64,000 nucleotides of DNA from assembly GCA_964481195.1 (NCBI GenBank), contig CAYZTB010000003.1:45875-109874 (forward strand), in the 5' to 3' direction. The notes beneath the pieces are model-generated. The model was not told the DNA's origin, ran no database searches, and saw only the letters and a program-made list of their open reading frames with translations. The position numbers and the translations under genes were made by a program. This document shows positions 25,019-35,050 of the stretch, in pieces (position 1 is the first letter of the stretch; the number at the start of each line of letters is the position of its first letter). This DNA comes from Palsa-948 sp964481195. Its GTDB lineage: Bacteria; Bacteroidota; Bacteroidia; Palsa-948.

Positions 25019-26322
25019 AGGTAATCGACAACTTTTTCTAACTTAATTCCTCTCGATCCTTTAATTAAAATCAGAGTTGAGGAAAAATCTATTTCTTTTT
25101 TTGAAATGTGATTAATTAACTCTTCTGAGTTATTAAAGGTTCGCAGATAAGGAAAAGGAATTTTTAATTCTTTAACAGCCTTACGAAACCGCTCGCCAAC
25201 TAATAATATATTTTTTATTTTTTTTTCTGCCGCTAATTTCAAAATGGATTTATGTTCTTCAATCTCGTATTCCCCTAACTCAAGCATATCACCTAGGATA
25301 AGCCATTTAGCATCACCTTCCATTTCAGAAAAGTTCTCCATAGCTGCTTTCATACTGCTGGGGTTTGCATTATACGCATCTAACACAATGGTGCAATTTT
25401 CTTTTTTAACAATCTGCGAGCGATTATTTGATGGTATATATTCTTCAATCGCTTCTTTAATGGCGCTAGTTGGTATACCAAAATATTTTCCTATACAAAT
25501 AGAAGCTGCTATATTTTCAAAGTTATAGGAGCCAATTAATTGAGAAACTATCAACGAACCATTATAACTTATTTTAATAAATGGATTGGCTTCTTCAAGT
25601 TTGCAAACACAATCATTGCCAGTATTTTCTCCGTATGAAATCTGTTCAATCCCTACGGCATTTTCTACAAGTAAGTGATTGGCGGTATTTATGAATAGTT
25701 TGCCATTATGCTGCTTCACATATTGGTACATTTCTGTTTTACCCTTTACAATATTTTCGAAGCTTCCAAATTCGCCAATATGTGCTTTGCCAATATTGGT
25801 AATAAGTCCAAAATCAGGCTTAGCAATATCGCATAAGGATGCAATTTCCCCTACATGATTTGCACCCATTTCTATAATCGCAATTTCTATTTCTGAATTT
25901 ATTGCCAAAAGCGTAAGCGGAGCACCAATATGATTATTTAAATTCCCTGCCGTTGCAAGTACTTTAAACTTTTTAGACAAAACGGAATGGATGTATTCTT
26001 TGGTTGTAGTTTTCCCGTTGCTTCCTGTAATTGCAATAAATGGTATAGTGAGTTGACTGCGATGGTGTTTTGCAAGCTCTTGCAAAGCACGCAAGCTGTC
26101 TTTTACTAATACATACCTATCATCTTTATAATATCGCTCTTCATCAATAACTACATACTTACATCCTTTTTCTAATGCAGAAGCTGCATACTCATTTCCA
26201 TTAAAGCTATCTCCTTGTAATGCGAAAAAAATTGTATTGGCCGCAGCCCTTCTGCTATCTATAGTAACAACAGGCACCTCCTTGTAAATGCTGTATAATT
26301 CGGAAATCGAAGGAAACTTCAT
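25015..26322 (-). CDS. murF: UDP-N-acetylmuramoyl-tripeptide--D-alanyl-D-alanine ligase MurF
   Basis: The last cytoplasmic step of UDP-MurNAc-pentapeptide assembly. The ATP loop is AITGSNGKTTTKEYI, with DSRRAAANTIFFALQG at the N-terminus (uridine-site domain) and the Mur signatures IIEMGANHVGEI and LDAYNANPSSM. I prefer ATG 26322 (MKFPSISELY) because the six residues added by the upstream codon at 26340 do not fit the family. Length is then 435 residues. It lies just beyond the terminator hairpin that follows gldJ. Confidence 0.95.
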   Translation of the reverse strand: MKFPSISELYSIYKEVPVVTIDSRRAAANTIFFALQGDSFNGNEYAASALEKGCKYVVIDEERYYKDDRYVLVKDSLRALQELAKHHRSQLTIPFIAITGSNGKTTTKEYIHSVLSKKFKVLATAGNLNNHIGAPLTLLAINSEIEIAIIEMGANHVGEIASLCDIAKPDFGLITNIGKAHIGEFGSFENIVKGKTEMYQYVKQHNGKLFINTANHLLVENAVGIEQISYGENTGNDCVCKLEEANPFIKISYNGSLIVSQLIGSYNFENIAASICIGKYFGIPTSAIKEAIEEYIPSNNRSQIVKKENCTIVLDAYNANPSSMKAAMENFSEMEGDAKWLILGDMLELGEYEIEEHKSILKLAAEKKIKNILLVGERFRKAVKELKIPFPYLRTFNNSEELINHISKKEIDFSSTLILIKGSRGIKLEKVVDYL

Positions 26323-26345
26323 ATACACAAAGGTATGCAAACAAA

Positions 26346-26376
26346 AAATCCCGCTGCAAGTTATGCAACGGGATTT
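26346..26376 (-). terminator. Rho-independent terminator after gldJ
   Basis: AAATCCCG and CGGGATTT arms with an inner TGCA pair form a strong hairpin. On the minus strand it is followed by a T-run. It lies 21 bp downstream of the gldJ stop and 24 bp before the murF start codon, so murF probably needs either read-through or a promoter overlapping the hairpin. Confidence 0.7.
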
Positions 26377-26396
26377 ATAAACTTGTTATAAAAATA

Positions 26397-27995
26397 TTAT
26401 TTCTTTTTTCCTCCAAGACCCATTGGGCTACCTACACGAGCCATCGCACAACGGAAGCCTAACCAAGGAGCCGCTTGTCTTTGATCTAAGAATCTGCGTG
26501 TGCCTGGTACCATCCAATAAGCTCTGTCTTTCCAAGAACCACCTTTGTACACATGAGCTTTGTCATTTACAAGCGACATCTGATAAGCTTCTCTTGGGTT
26601 AGACACTTTCTCTTTAGGAACAGGAAACTGATACATTTCAAAATTCTTCTCTTGATCTGTTGCAGGAGCATCTGCTTGATACATTATACTCGATACGTGA
26701 TCACCATCTCTGTAATTAATATTATCTGCGTATTTATAATTTCTACGCTCATCCAGATGATCCTCTCTTTCTGCGATAGAAACATTACGCATTCTTACAA
26801 GACCAGGGCGGCCAATAATATTACGGTTGTAATTGCTACTATCTGGATCATCGTAAATTAACGAGTCCCCTTGGTCAACTAATATTCCATCCTCATCTTT
26901 GATGGCAGTTTGGAAAACGTTACCTCTAAATGGACGGAAATCATCCATATCCATATAAGTTAATGGGCGATAAACATCCATAACCCACTCCGATACGTTT
27001 GAAGCCATGTTGTAAAGTCCATAATCATTTGGCCAGTAAGAATACACAGGAGCAGTGATATCCGCAGCATCATTCAAATTACCTGCAATACCCATATAGT
27101 CACCGCCTGTTATAACAAAGTTAGCCATGAATTCTCCCACAAATTTATCGTTAGGGTTACGAACTGAGTGCTCCCCATTCCATGGGTATACTCTTCTTTC
27201 AAGAATTCTACCTTCCACCATGTTTCCGATTAAGCCAAAAGCAGCAAATTCCCACTCTGCTTCTGTTGGCAGGTGATACCTAGGTAAAAGAATTCCGTCT
27301 TCCATACGTACTTTACGTTCTGTTCCATCTGGACGAGGTATTAATTGTTTTACAACACCCTCGTATTTTCCTGCTAGGTACGCATCGGTATTAAAGTTGT
27401 TTGATAAGCTTTGTCCAAGATCCCAATCTAGGATGCCTTCACGAATCAAGATGTATTCGTTTACACGATCTGTTCTCCACACACAAAAGTCACTCGCTTG
27501 AAGCCAGTTAATTCCTACTACTGGGTAATCTCTGTATGCTGGATGACGTAAATAATAATCTACGTATGGTTCGTTGTATGCTAGGCGCGATCTCCATACA
27601 AGTGTATCTGGCAATGCACGCTTATAAATTTCATAAAAGGTTTCGTCCTGCGCATAAATTCTGTTCGTCCAATGTAAATATTCAAGATAGTCCAAATTTC
27701 TAATTTCTGTTTCGTCAATATAAAAAGAAGAAACTGTAACTCTTCTTGGAATAGTATTCCAATCGTAATTCACATCCTGCTCTACACGTCCCATGGTGAA
27801 GGTTCCGCCTTCTACAAGTACAAGTCCTGGGCCGGTTTCTTGCTCCGCATAGGGAAGAACCTCAAAACCACCGTTTGCTGCATCGTTGTAATTCCAACCT
27901 GTAATAGGAGATGACTCCGTACCGCAAGAAGAAATAAAAATAACGCTTCCAAAAAGGAGAGCAACTTTTACTGAGTTAATTAGTGTTTTATGCAT
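26397..27995 (-). CDS. gldJ: Gliding motility lipoprotein GldJ
   Basis: A 532-residue lipoprotein (lipobox ISSC near residue 24) with an FGE-sulfatase-like fold. The start of the domain reads LVLVEGGTFTMG. Later signatures are HLPTEAEWEFAA, SNVSEWVMDVY and KGGSWKDRAYWM, ending with GFRCAMARVG. In flavobacteria GldJ is needed for gliding and stabilises GldK and the T9SS ring. The GWNYNDAANGGFE opening after the lipobox matches GldJ rather than GldK. It is next to porP/sprF, porU and porV, which supports the T9SS role. Confidence 0.92.
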   Translation of the reverse strand: MHKTLINSVKVALLFGSVIFISSCGTESSPITGWNYNDAANGGFEVLPYAEQETGPGLVLVEGGTFTMGRVEQDVNYDWNTIPRRVTVSSFYIDETEIRNLDYLEYLHWTNRIYAQDETFYEIYKRALPDTLVWRSRLAYNEPYVDYYLRHPAYRDYPVVGINWLQASDFCVWRTDRVNEYILIREGILDWDLGQSLSNNFNTDAYLAGKYEGVVKQLIPRPDGTERKVRMEDGILLPRYHLPTEAEWEFAAFGLIGNMVEGRILERRVYPWNGEHSVRNPNDKFVGEFMANFVITGGDYMGIAGNLNDAADITAPVYSYWPNDYGLYNMASNVSEWVMDVYRPLTYMDMDDFRPFRGNVFQTAIKDEDGILVDQGDSLIYDDPDSSNYNRNIIGRPGLVRMRNVSIAEREDHLDERRNYKYADNINYRDGDHVSSIMYQADAPATDQEKNFEMYQFPVPKEKVSNPREAYQMSLVNDKAHVYKGGSWKDRAYWMVPGTRRFLDQRQAAPWLGFRCAMARVGSPMGLGGKKK

Positions 27996-28113
27996 AGCTG
28001 TGTATTTAATATTTTTTTGTATTCCTTATAACCTTAGTTACTGCTTGTTTGTTTTATTGTCGACACCGATATATACTAAAACGAATATTTCTCTTAAATA
28101 TTTTTTGAATAAT

Positions 28114-29076
28114 TTAGAACGAAGGACAACTTACCGTTCTGAATTTAGGTCTTTTGCCTCTACACTTAAATAGCAGCTGGAAAGATATCTCATGTGAACC
28201 TGCGGTAACAATGCCTAATTTAGAAACTGTAATGTCATAGCTATAACCCATTTTAACCATATCTTGTTGAAAGCCAACTAAAGCAACCACCGCATCGGCA
28301 TTACGATACCAAAGTCCACCAACTATAGGGCCTTTCGTAATGTATACTCCCAAATTTAACTCTCTAAAATCTTGTTGTTGCTGATAAACGATGTTTGGCG
28401 AAATGTTAGACTCTCCATATCGACCATCTAGCGGCACCATTGCTCCCGCATGACCAGTATACTTCATAGGAAGCGGACTTCCAGAAAATAAAAATCCTTC
28501 TTCAGGCTCTGTTAGGTGAAACACAGCAAATCCGGCATAAAAACGTTTGCTAAATCCTAGTACGCCAGCAGAAAAATCGGGATATGAAACAACCTGTTTA
28601 TTTTTAATTTCGTTTGTATTATAGATGAATCCATATTTAGGATCTATCATATCTCCAAAATTTAGTTTTGTCCAATCAAGTTTTTTCTGCCCATAGGTAG
28701 CTTGAAAACCAAATGCCATTGAAAATTCACGGGTAATAGGTAACTGATAAGCATACATACCGCTAAAACGGGTAATTCCCATAGTTCCTTGTCCAGCTCT
28801 GTCGTTCAAAAAATGAATGCCTAAACCACCCGAAACAGCTTCCACTCGCATGTCGAACGAAAAACTTGTAGAAACATACGTTCCTGAAATATTAGGCCAT
28901 TGGTTACGGTAGTTGAATACAATACGAGGGCAACGGTGACTTCCAGCAAAGGCAGGATTTAAATATAATGGATTGGCATAAAACTGAGTAAAATGAGGAT
29001 CTTGAGCAATAGCCTGATTTGAATTCAGCACCACCGATGCCAGCACAGAAAGAGCAACTGCTAACCTTTTAATCAT
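28114..29076 (-). CDS. PorP/SprF-family T9SS membrane protein
   Basis: Outer-membrane beta-barrel of the PorP/SprF family. A signal peptide ends near NQAIAQ and is followed by the diagnostic DPHFTQFYANPLYLNPAFAG. I chose ATG 29076 over 29097 because it gives a compact signal sequence. Proteins of this family help the T9SS handle particular surface adhesins; multiple paralogues occur per genome. An excellent promoter lies upstream at 29207-29237. It is divergent from porU. Confidence 0.9.
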   Translation of the reverse strand: MIKRLAVALSVLASVVLNSNQAIAQDPHFTQFYANPLYLNPAFAGSHRCPRIVFNYRNQWPNISGTYVSTSFSFDMRVEAVSGGLGIHFLNDRAGQGTMGITRFSGMYAYQLPITREFSMAFGFQATYGQKKLDWTKLNFGDMIDPKYGFIYNTNEIKNKQVVSYPDFSAGVLGFSKRFYAGFAVFHLTEPEEGFLFSGSPLPMKYTGHAGAMVPLDGRYGESNISPNIVYQQQQDFRELNLGVYITKGPIVGGLWYRNADAVVALVGFQQDMVKMGYSYDITVSKLGIVTAGSHEISFQLLFKCRGKRPKFRTVSCPSF

Positions 29077-29206
29077 AATTACAGAGTTGTATTTCACAAT
29101 AACGAATTAGAGAAAAAATATTTTACCCACATTAAAATATTTAACAATAACAGAACAAGTAATACGTTGGTCGTTTGTTATCAATTTTATAGAACTGACC
29201 AATATA

Positions 29207-29237
29207 CAAATGTACATAATTTATTCTGAAGTACAAA
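29207..29237 (-). promoter_or_regulatory. Promoter of the porP/sprF gene
   Basis: On the minus strand TTTG (29234-29237 on plus as CAAA) is followed after exactly 19 nt by TACATTTG (29207-29214), a perfect TTTG-N19-TAnnTTTG Bacteroidota promoter. It would give a leader of about 120 nt. Confidence 0.75.
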
Positions 29238-29290
29238 CAACTGGTAATGAATAAATTTGCTCCCTTTAAATACAGGCAGAAAAATAATTA

Positions 29291-29298
29291 TATCTTTG
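29291..29298 (+). promoter_or_regulatory. -7 promoter box of porU, deciding its start
   Basis: TATCTTTG matches TAnnTTTG. It lies inside the stretch that a longer porU start (29247) would make coding and 18 nt before ATG 29316. Transcription starting just after it supports 29316 as the real start. Confidence 0.5.
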
Positions 29299-29315
29299 AG
29301 AACCTTCAAAATTAC

Positions 29316-32300
29316 ATGAAAAAAGCCTTTTTTATATCTATTTTAACTCTTTTGGGAGTTGACTATTCTTTTTCTCAATTAAACAGGAATTTTGACCAAA
29401 ATTTAGGGGTTTTCACGAAAATTGAATGGGAGAATGTAATTGTTCATGAGGTACCGGGAGTTGGCAAAAGGAGCATGTTGCGTTTTAATACAGCACATTA
29501 TGATCTTGAAAAACATTTGATGCCAATTTTTGTTCAGCGGCATAAAATGCAGCCGGGCACAAAAATAGCCGAAGCAATTATTTCAAACGAGACTTACGAA
29601 CCGCTTAATGAAACAGAACTTGCTGCATTAAAAAGTAATTTGAATTTTAAGAACACATCCCAATCTATAGACAATATCAAAGCATCGGTAGAAATAGGTT
29701 ACATAAAAAAACAGCCTTATGCTTTTGTGCAATTTATTCCTGTTCGCAGAAATCCTTCAACGGGACAATATGAAAAATTAATTTCTTTTTCATTAAATGT
29801 GGTAGCTACAGAAATTTCGGACAGAAGTAATTCAACGTCTAAAATAGTTGCGGCCAATTCCGTTCTAAGTTCGGGAAACTGGCATAAAATTTCAGTTGCT
29901 ACAGACGGAATTTATAAGATGGATTATACATTTCTAAAAAAACTGGGGCTTAACTTAGACTCTATAAATCCTAAAGACATTCGTATTTATGGCAACGGTG
30001 GCGGACAATTACCTTTTGCAAATGCTGGGTTCCGATACGATGATTTACAAGAAAATGTCATTTCTGTTTTTGGAGAAAATGATGGAAAATTTGATTCGAC
30101 AGATTATGTTTTGTTTTACGGCCAATCTCAACATCGTTGGAAATATAGCAGCGCTGACAACCGGTTTCATCATTTATTAAATATCTATTCTGATACTACG
30201 TATTATTTTATTACTACTAATCTTGGCATTGGAAAAAGAATTGCAAATCAGGTCTCTTTGACAAGCACGCCAACCCATACAGTTACTTCATTTGATGATT
30301 ATAAATTTCACGAGCAAGATGGTGTAAATCTTTTAAAATCAGGTAGAGAATGGTTGGGAGAAACTTTTGACATTTTGTCTTCTTACAATTTTACGTACAG
30401 TTTTCCCAATATCGATGCAACTTCAAAAGCCTATGTAAAAATAAATGTAGCTGCAAGAGCTGATTCTCCAGGAAGCAATTTTAGTTGGAGTGCTGCTGGC
30501 AACTCTTCTTCATTTAATGTTCCCGCAGTAAACACCTCCGATATTTATGGTATTTATTATAGAGTTGTAGCTGACACGCTTAGTTTTTTTCCTAGCTCGG
30601 GTTCCATACCCATTACCGTTTCTAAAACTTCCCCTTCGCCTAGCATTGGTTGGTTAAATCACATTGAGGTAAATGCTCGCAGGCAGTTATCTATGAATGG
30701 CAACCAAATGAACTTTAGAGATCGGATTTCAGCTGGGACAGGAAATATATCTCAATTTATTATTTCAAATGCAAGCTCCGCCTTGCAAGTATGGGATGTA
30801 ACCAATCCTCTTACTTGTTTTTTGCAACAAGGAACTTTAACGGGTAGCGCTTTTAGCTTTAGGTTAAGCTCCGATACCTTAAAAGAGTTTGTAGTGTTTA
30901 ATGGACAAAGCATTCCCGCACCTAAAGATGAAGGGGTAGTTCAAAACCAAGATTTGCATGGATTACCACAAAGTGACTTTTTAATTGTGACTCATCCAAA
31001 TTTTTTATCCCACGCCAACGAACTGGCCGACATACATCGCACACGAGATAACATGACTGTTTCTATTGCAACAACAACGGAAGTGTTTAACGAATTTTCG
31101 AGTGGAGCACAAGATGTTTCAGCAATTCGAGATTTTGTAAAAATATTTTATGATCGAGCTAAAGATTCTACCCAATTACCAAAATATTTATTGCTATTTG
31201 GAAGAGGCTCTTACGATTTAAAATCAAAAAACAACAATACAAATTTTGTTCCTGCTTACGAATCCCTAAACTCTGACAGTCCAACCATTTCGTACCCTTC
31301 TGACGATTTCTACGGCATGCTAGATTCAAATGAAGGAAATTGGGATTTCACTTCGGATGTGTTAGATTTAGGAATAGGAAGAATACCCGTAATTTCTGTT
31401 GTGGATGCAAATCATATAATAAACAAGATTCGCATTTACACTAGCGTACCCGGCACTATTGAAACAGGTAATTCTTGCTCAACCGATAATTGTACTGGAT
31501 TTGGAGACTGGTCCAATGTACTTACATTTATTGGTGATGACGAAGATGGAAGCGATCATGCTGAGCAAGCAGATATAATTGCTACTAAAATTGATACTAC
31601 CTACAATAATTACAATCTGGATAAAATTTATTTTGATGCGTATCAGCAAGTAGTTACACCAGGTGGTGAACGTTACCCCGATGCTACGGAAGCTTTTAAA
31701 AGAAGAATGGAACGTGGTACTTTAATAGTTAATTACACTGGACATGGCGGAGAACTAGGATGGGCGCACGAACGTTTTTTGGAAATTCATCATATTAATT
31801 CTTGGACCAACAAATGCAAATTGCCTTTATTTTTTACTGCTACCTGTGAATTTAGCAGGTGGGATGATCCGGGTAGAGTTTCGGCAGGAGAGCTTACATT
31901 TATTCACTCCGGGGGAGGAGGCATAGGCTTAATGTCAACTACACGCGTGGTGTATTCCGGACCTAATTTTACGCTCAATAATAATTTTTACAATCATATT
32001 TTTGTACCTATGTCAAATGGCAAAATGCCTCGTCTAGGTGATTTGCAAATGCTTACCAAAAATGACATGGCGCCAAACCAAATTAATCATCGAAATTTTT
32101 CTTTGCTTGCAGACCCAGCATTAAGTTTAAAATATCCTGATTACGATGTAATTACTACGTATATAAATGGAACACCGGCCAACGCCTTAGTGCCGGATTC
32201 TATTCACGCATTGAGTCATGTAACTATACAAGGAGAAGTAAGAGATAAGAATGGTGTCTTACTTACTAATTTTAATGGGGTAATTTATCCTACTGTTTAC

Positions 32301-33224
32301 GACAAAGCAGCAACTATTACTACACTAGGGAATGATGTTGGCAGTCCGATTATTAAATTTTTATTGCAAAAAAATATTTTGTTTAAAGGTAAAGCAAGTG
32401 TTACAAACGGTTTATTTACTTTTTCATTTGTTGTTCCAAAAGATATTGCTTACAATTTTGGCAAGGGCCGAATTAGTTATTATGCACACAATGGATTTGA
32501 AGAAGCAAGCGGAGCCTTCGAAGGTTTTATCATTGGCGGAACTGACTCAACAGCTTCTACGGATGTTGATGGTCCAGAAATAAAGCTTTATATGAATGAT
32601 GAGAAATTTATTCACGGTGGCATAACAAGTGCGAATCCTAAAATTTATGCTGTTGTAAATGATTTGAATGGTATCAATACCGCAGGCTCTGGCATAGGAC
32701 ATGATATTACAGCAGTAATTGATGGTAACAATGCGAAGCCAATAGTATTAAATGACTACTATGAATCTGAAATGAATGACTACAAGAAGGGCTCGGTGAG
32801 ATACCCACTATCAGATTTGGAGGAAGGGCATCATACGTTAACAGTAAAAGTATGGGACGTTTATAATAACTCCTCTACTGCTACAACAGAATTTGTGGTT
32901 GCCTCATCTGCAGAACTTGCACTAAAACATGTATTAAACTACCCCAATCCTTTCACAACTCATACCTCATTCTTTTTTGAGCACAACCAGTCCTGTACTG
33001 CAATGGATGTACAGATTCAAATATTTACAGTTTCCGGCAAGCTGGTTAAAACTATTCAGCAGCAAGTTACCATGGAAGGCTTCCGCTCAGATCCAATTGG
33101 TTGGAATGGAAAAGATGATTTTGGCGATAATTTAGGAAGAGGAGTTTATGTGTACCGCTTACGCGCAAAAACTGCAGCAGGCGAAACAGCCGAGCAGTTC
33201 GAAAAATTAGTCATTTTAAAATAA
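29316..33224 (+). CDS. porU: T9SS C-terminal signal peptidase PorU
   Basis: A gingipain-like cysteine protease at the cell surface that removes the C-terminal sorting domain from T9SS cargo. Starting at ATG 29316 gives a clean signal peptide (MKKAFFISILTLLGV...FSQ) and 1302 residues; an upstream ATG at 29247 would add a polar leader. The C25 peptidase core has His810 in NYTGHGGELGW and Cys844 in FTATCEFSRWDDP. The C-terminus is itself a sorting-type domain (NYPNPFTTH ... GRGVYVYRL ... FEKLVILK). PorV, its outer-membrane partner, is encoded next, an order conserved in the phylum. Confidence 0.95.
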   Translation: MKKAFFISILTLLGVDYSFSQLNRNFDQNLGVFTKIEWENVIVHEVPGVGKRSMLRFNTAHYDLEKHLMPIFVQRHKMQPGTKIAEAIISNETYEPLNETELAALKSNLNFKNTSQSIDNIKASVEIGYIKKQPYAFVQFIPVRRNPSTGQYEKLISFSLNVVATEISDRSNSTSKIVAANSVLSSGNWHKISVATDGIYKMDYTFLKKLGLNLDSINPKDIRIYGNGGGQLPFANAGFRYDDLQENVISVFGENDGKFDSTDYVLFYGQSQHRWKYSSADNRFHHLLNIYSDTTYYFITTNLGIGKRIANQVSLTSTPTHTVTSFDDYKFHEQDGVNLLKSGREWLGETFDILSSYNFTYSFPNIDATSKAYVKINVAARADSPGSNFSWSAAGNSSSFNVPAVNTSDIYGIYYRVVADTLSFFPSSGSIPITVSKTSPSPSIGWLNHIEVNARRQLSMNGNQMNFRDRISAGTGNISQFIISNASSALQVWDVTNPLTCFLQQGTLTGSAFSFRLSSDTLKEFVVFNGQSIPAPKDEGVVQNQDLHGLPQSDFLIVTHPNFLSHANELADIHRTRDNMTVSIATTTEVFNEFSSGAQDVSAIRDFVKIFYDRAKDSTQLPKYLLLFGRGSYDLKSKNNNTNFVPAYESLNSDSPTISYPSDDFYGMLDSNEGNWDFTSDVLDLGIGRIPVISVVDANHIINKIRIYTSVPGTIETGNSCSTDNCTGFGDWSNVLTFIGDDEDGSDHAEQADIIATKIDTTYNNYNLDKIYFDAYQQVVTPGGERYPDATEAFKRRMERGTLIVNYTGHGGELGWAHERFLEIHHINSWTNKCKLPLFFTATCEFSRWDDPGRVSAGELTFIHSGGGGIGLMSTTRVVYSGPNFTLNNNFYNHIFVPMSNGKMPRLGDLQMLTKNDMAPNQINHRNFSLLADPALSLKYPDYDVITTYINGTPANALVPDSIHALSHVTIQGEVRDKNGVLLTNFNGVIYPTVYDKAATITTLGNDVGSPIIKFLLQKNILFKGKASVTNGLFTFSFVVPKDIAYNFGKGRISYYAHNGFEEASGAFEGFIIGGTDSTASTDVDGPEIKLYMNDEKFIHGGITSANPKIYAVVNDLNGINTAGSGIGHDITAVIDGNNAKPIVLNDYYESEMNDYKKGSVRYPLSDLEEGHHTLTVKVWDVYNNSSTATTEFVVASSAELALKHVLNYPNPFTTHTSFFFEHNQSCTAMDVQIQIFTVSGKLVKTIQQQVTMEGFRSDPIGWNGKDDFGDNLGRGVYVYRLRAKTAAGETAEQFEKLVILK

Positions 33225-33229
33225 TCTTT

Positions 33230-33237
33230 TACCTTTG
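33230..33237 (+). promoter_or_regulatory. -7 promoter box of porV
   Basis: TACCTTTG starts five bases after the porU stop and 41 nt before the porV ATG. It is an exact TAnnTTTG match and suggests porV has its own start of transcription besides read-through from porU. Confidence 0.5.
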
Positions 33238-33270
33238 ACGTTCTTTTTATATACCTGAAAAACAGATTAA

Positions 33271-34479
33271 ATGAACCTTGCTAAACGTTTTTATATTTCT
33301 ACTTTACTTAGCTTTTTTGTAGCAGGTTCAGTACTAGGTCAAGGCAGTTCATTAACTACCAGTCAACTTTTAGGACAATTAAACACCATCACTACAGCCG
33401 TACCATTTCTTCTTATTGGCCCGGACTCTCGTGCAGGATCAATTGGAGATGCCGGTGTTGCCTCATCTCCGGATGCAAATTCCATGCACTGGAATCCATC
33501 TAAATATGCTTTTGTAAAAAAACAAACAGGGGTATCGGTTTCATATACACCTTGGCTTAGAGCGCTGGTGCCTGATATAAACCTTGCATACTTGTCGGGA
33601 TATTATAAATTAAAAAAGAGTGGCACCATTGCTTCCTCACTTCGATATTTTTCGTTAGGCGATATAACGTTTACAGATATTGTTGGAAACACCATTGGTC
33701 AATTCAGGCCCAATGAATTTGCTTTTGATGTGGCGTATGCAACTAAGCTAGGTGATCGTTTTTCTGGAGGTGGGGCGCTACGCTACATACATTCTAATCT
33801 TACTGGAAACACCAATGTGCAGGGATCTCAAACGCATGCAGGAAATTCCGTTGCGGCAGATATTTCAGGATTTTACGAAAGCGATAAATTTGATTTAAGT
33901 GGAAAAGAATCCCTTCTCCGTTTTGGCGTTAACATATCAAACATTGGTTCAAAAATATCCTACAGCGACCGAGGAGAAAAAGATTTTATCCCTATTAACC
34001 TAAGGCTTGGCTCTGCCCTGCAGATGAAGTTGGATGATTACAATGAAGTGCATTTTTCGTTAGATATTAATAAATTGCTTGTGCCTACTCCACCAATTTA
34101 CGATAGCGTTAATGGACAATTAGTAGTTGTTCAGGGAAAAGATCCCGATCGCGGTATTGTAAGTGGAATGATAGGATCCTTTAGTGATGCTCCGGGAGGC
34201 TTTAGAGAAGAATTAAGGGAATTTAATTTAGGTGGCGGAGTTGAATATTGGTATGCTAAACAATTTGCATTGCGTGCTGGATATTTTAACGAACCATCAA
34301 CGAAAGGAGGAAGAAAATTTATTACACTAGGATTAGGGTTAAAATACACAGTGTTTGGTTTAGATTTTGCCTACCTCATTCCTACCGAACAAAGACATCC
34401 ATTACAAAATACACTACGATTTTCCTTGCTGTTTGATTTTGATGCATTCAAAGAAGGAAACTCCGAGGATAAAAAATAA
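33271..34479 (+). CDS. porV: T9SS outer-membrane protein PorV (LptO family)
   Basis: A 402-residue FadL-like beta-barrel with a signal peptide ending near VLGQ. The family block AVPFLLIGPDSRAGSIGDAG is followed by a second, SPDANSMHWNPSKYAF. PorV collects cargo emerging from the translocon and presents it to PorU. Its location directly after porU matches that partnership. The C-terminus ends in typical strand residues before an acidic tail. Confidence 0.95.
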   Translation: MNLAKRFYISTLLSFFVAGSVLGQGSSLTTSQLLGQLNTITTAVPFLLIGPDSRAGSIGDAGVASSPDANSMHWNPSKYAFVKKQTGVSVSYTPWLRALVPDINLAYLSGYYKLKKSGTIASSLRYFSLGDITFTDIVGNTIGQFRPNEFAFDVAYATKLGDRFSGGGALRYIHSNLTGNTNVQGSQTHAGNSVAADISGFYESDKFDLSGKESLLRFGVNISNIGSKISYSDRGEKDFIPINLRLGSALQMKLDDYNEVHFSLDINKLLVPTPPIYDSVNGQLVVVQGKDPDRGIVSGMIGSFSDAPGGFREELREFNLGGGVEYWYAKQFALRAGYFNEPSTKGGRKFITLGLGLKYTVFGLDFAYLIPTEQRHPLQNTLRFSLLFDFDAFKEGNSEDKK

Positions 34480-34494
34480 TGATTTGTTAACGCT

Positions 34495-34974
34495 ATGAAA
34501 ATTCGAGTAGGCTTTGGCTACGATGTTCACCCCTTACAAGAAGGAAAAGATTTTTGGCTCGGAGGAGTAAAAATCCCTCACACACATGGTGCAGTGGGTC
34601 ACTCCGATGCAGATACATTAATTCACGCGATGTGTGATGCTTTTTTAGGCGCAGCTAATTTAGGAGATATAGGAACTCATTTCCCCGACACTTCCGATGA
34701 CTTTAAAAATATAGACAGCAAAATTCTTTTAAAGAAAGTAGTTGAAATGCTTAAAAAGGAAGGCTATGAAATTGGGAATGTAGATTGCACCGTCACGTTA
34801 GAGAAACCTAAAATAGCTCCTTTCATTCCCGAAATGAAACAAGTACTTTCTACTACCTTGCACATTCCTGCTAAAAATATTTCAATAAAAGCTACTACAT
34901 CCGAACAGATGGGTTTTGTTGGAAGGGCTGAAGGAGTTTGCGCTTACGCTATTTGTTTGCTCATGGGGTACTAA
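34495..34974 (+). CDS. ispF: 2-C-methyl-D-erythritol 2,4-cyclodiphosphate synthase IspF
   Basis: Cyclises CDP-ME-2-phosphate in the MEP isoprenoid pathway. The zinc ligands Asp10 and His12 (GYDVHPL) and His44 (TLIHAMCDA) are present, along with the HSDAD and TSEQMGFVGR motifs. At 159 residues it has the normal length. It follows porV by 15 bp and may be co-transcribed. dxs at 53-55 kb encodes the first enzyme of the same pathway. Confidence 0.97.
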   Translation: MKIRVGFGYDVHPLQEGKDFWLGGVKIPHTHGAVGHSDADTLIHAMCDAFLGAANLGDIGTHFPDTSDDFKNIDSKILLKKVVEMLKKEGYEIGNVDCTVTLEKPKIAPFIPEMKQVLSTTLHIPAKNISIKATTSEQMGFVGRAEGVCAYAICLLMGY

Positions 34975-35050
34975 CTTATTGCATTTGCGCGAGTAAGTAG
35001 CATCTATACTTTCCTGATAAATATTTTTACATTTACTAAAATTAACAGGT

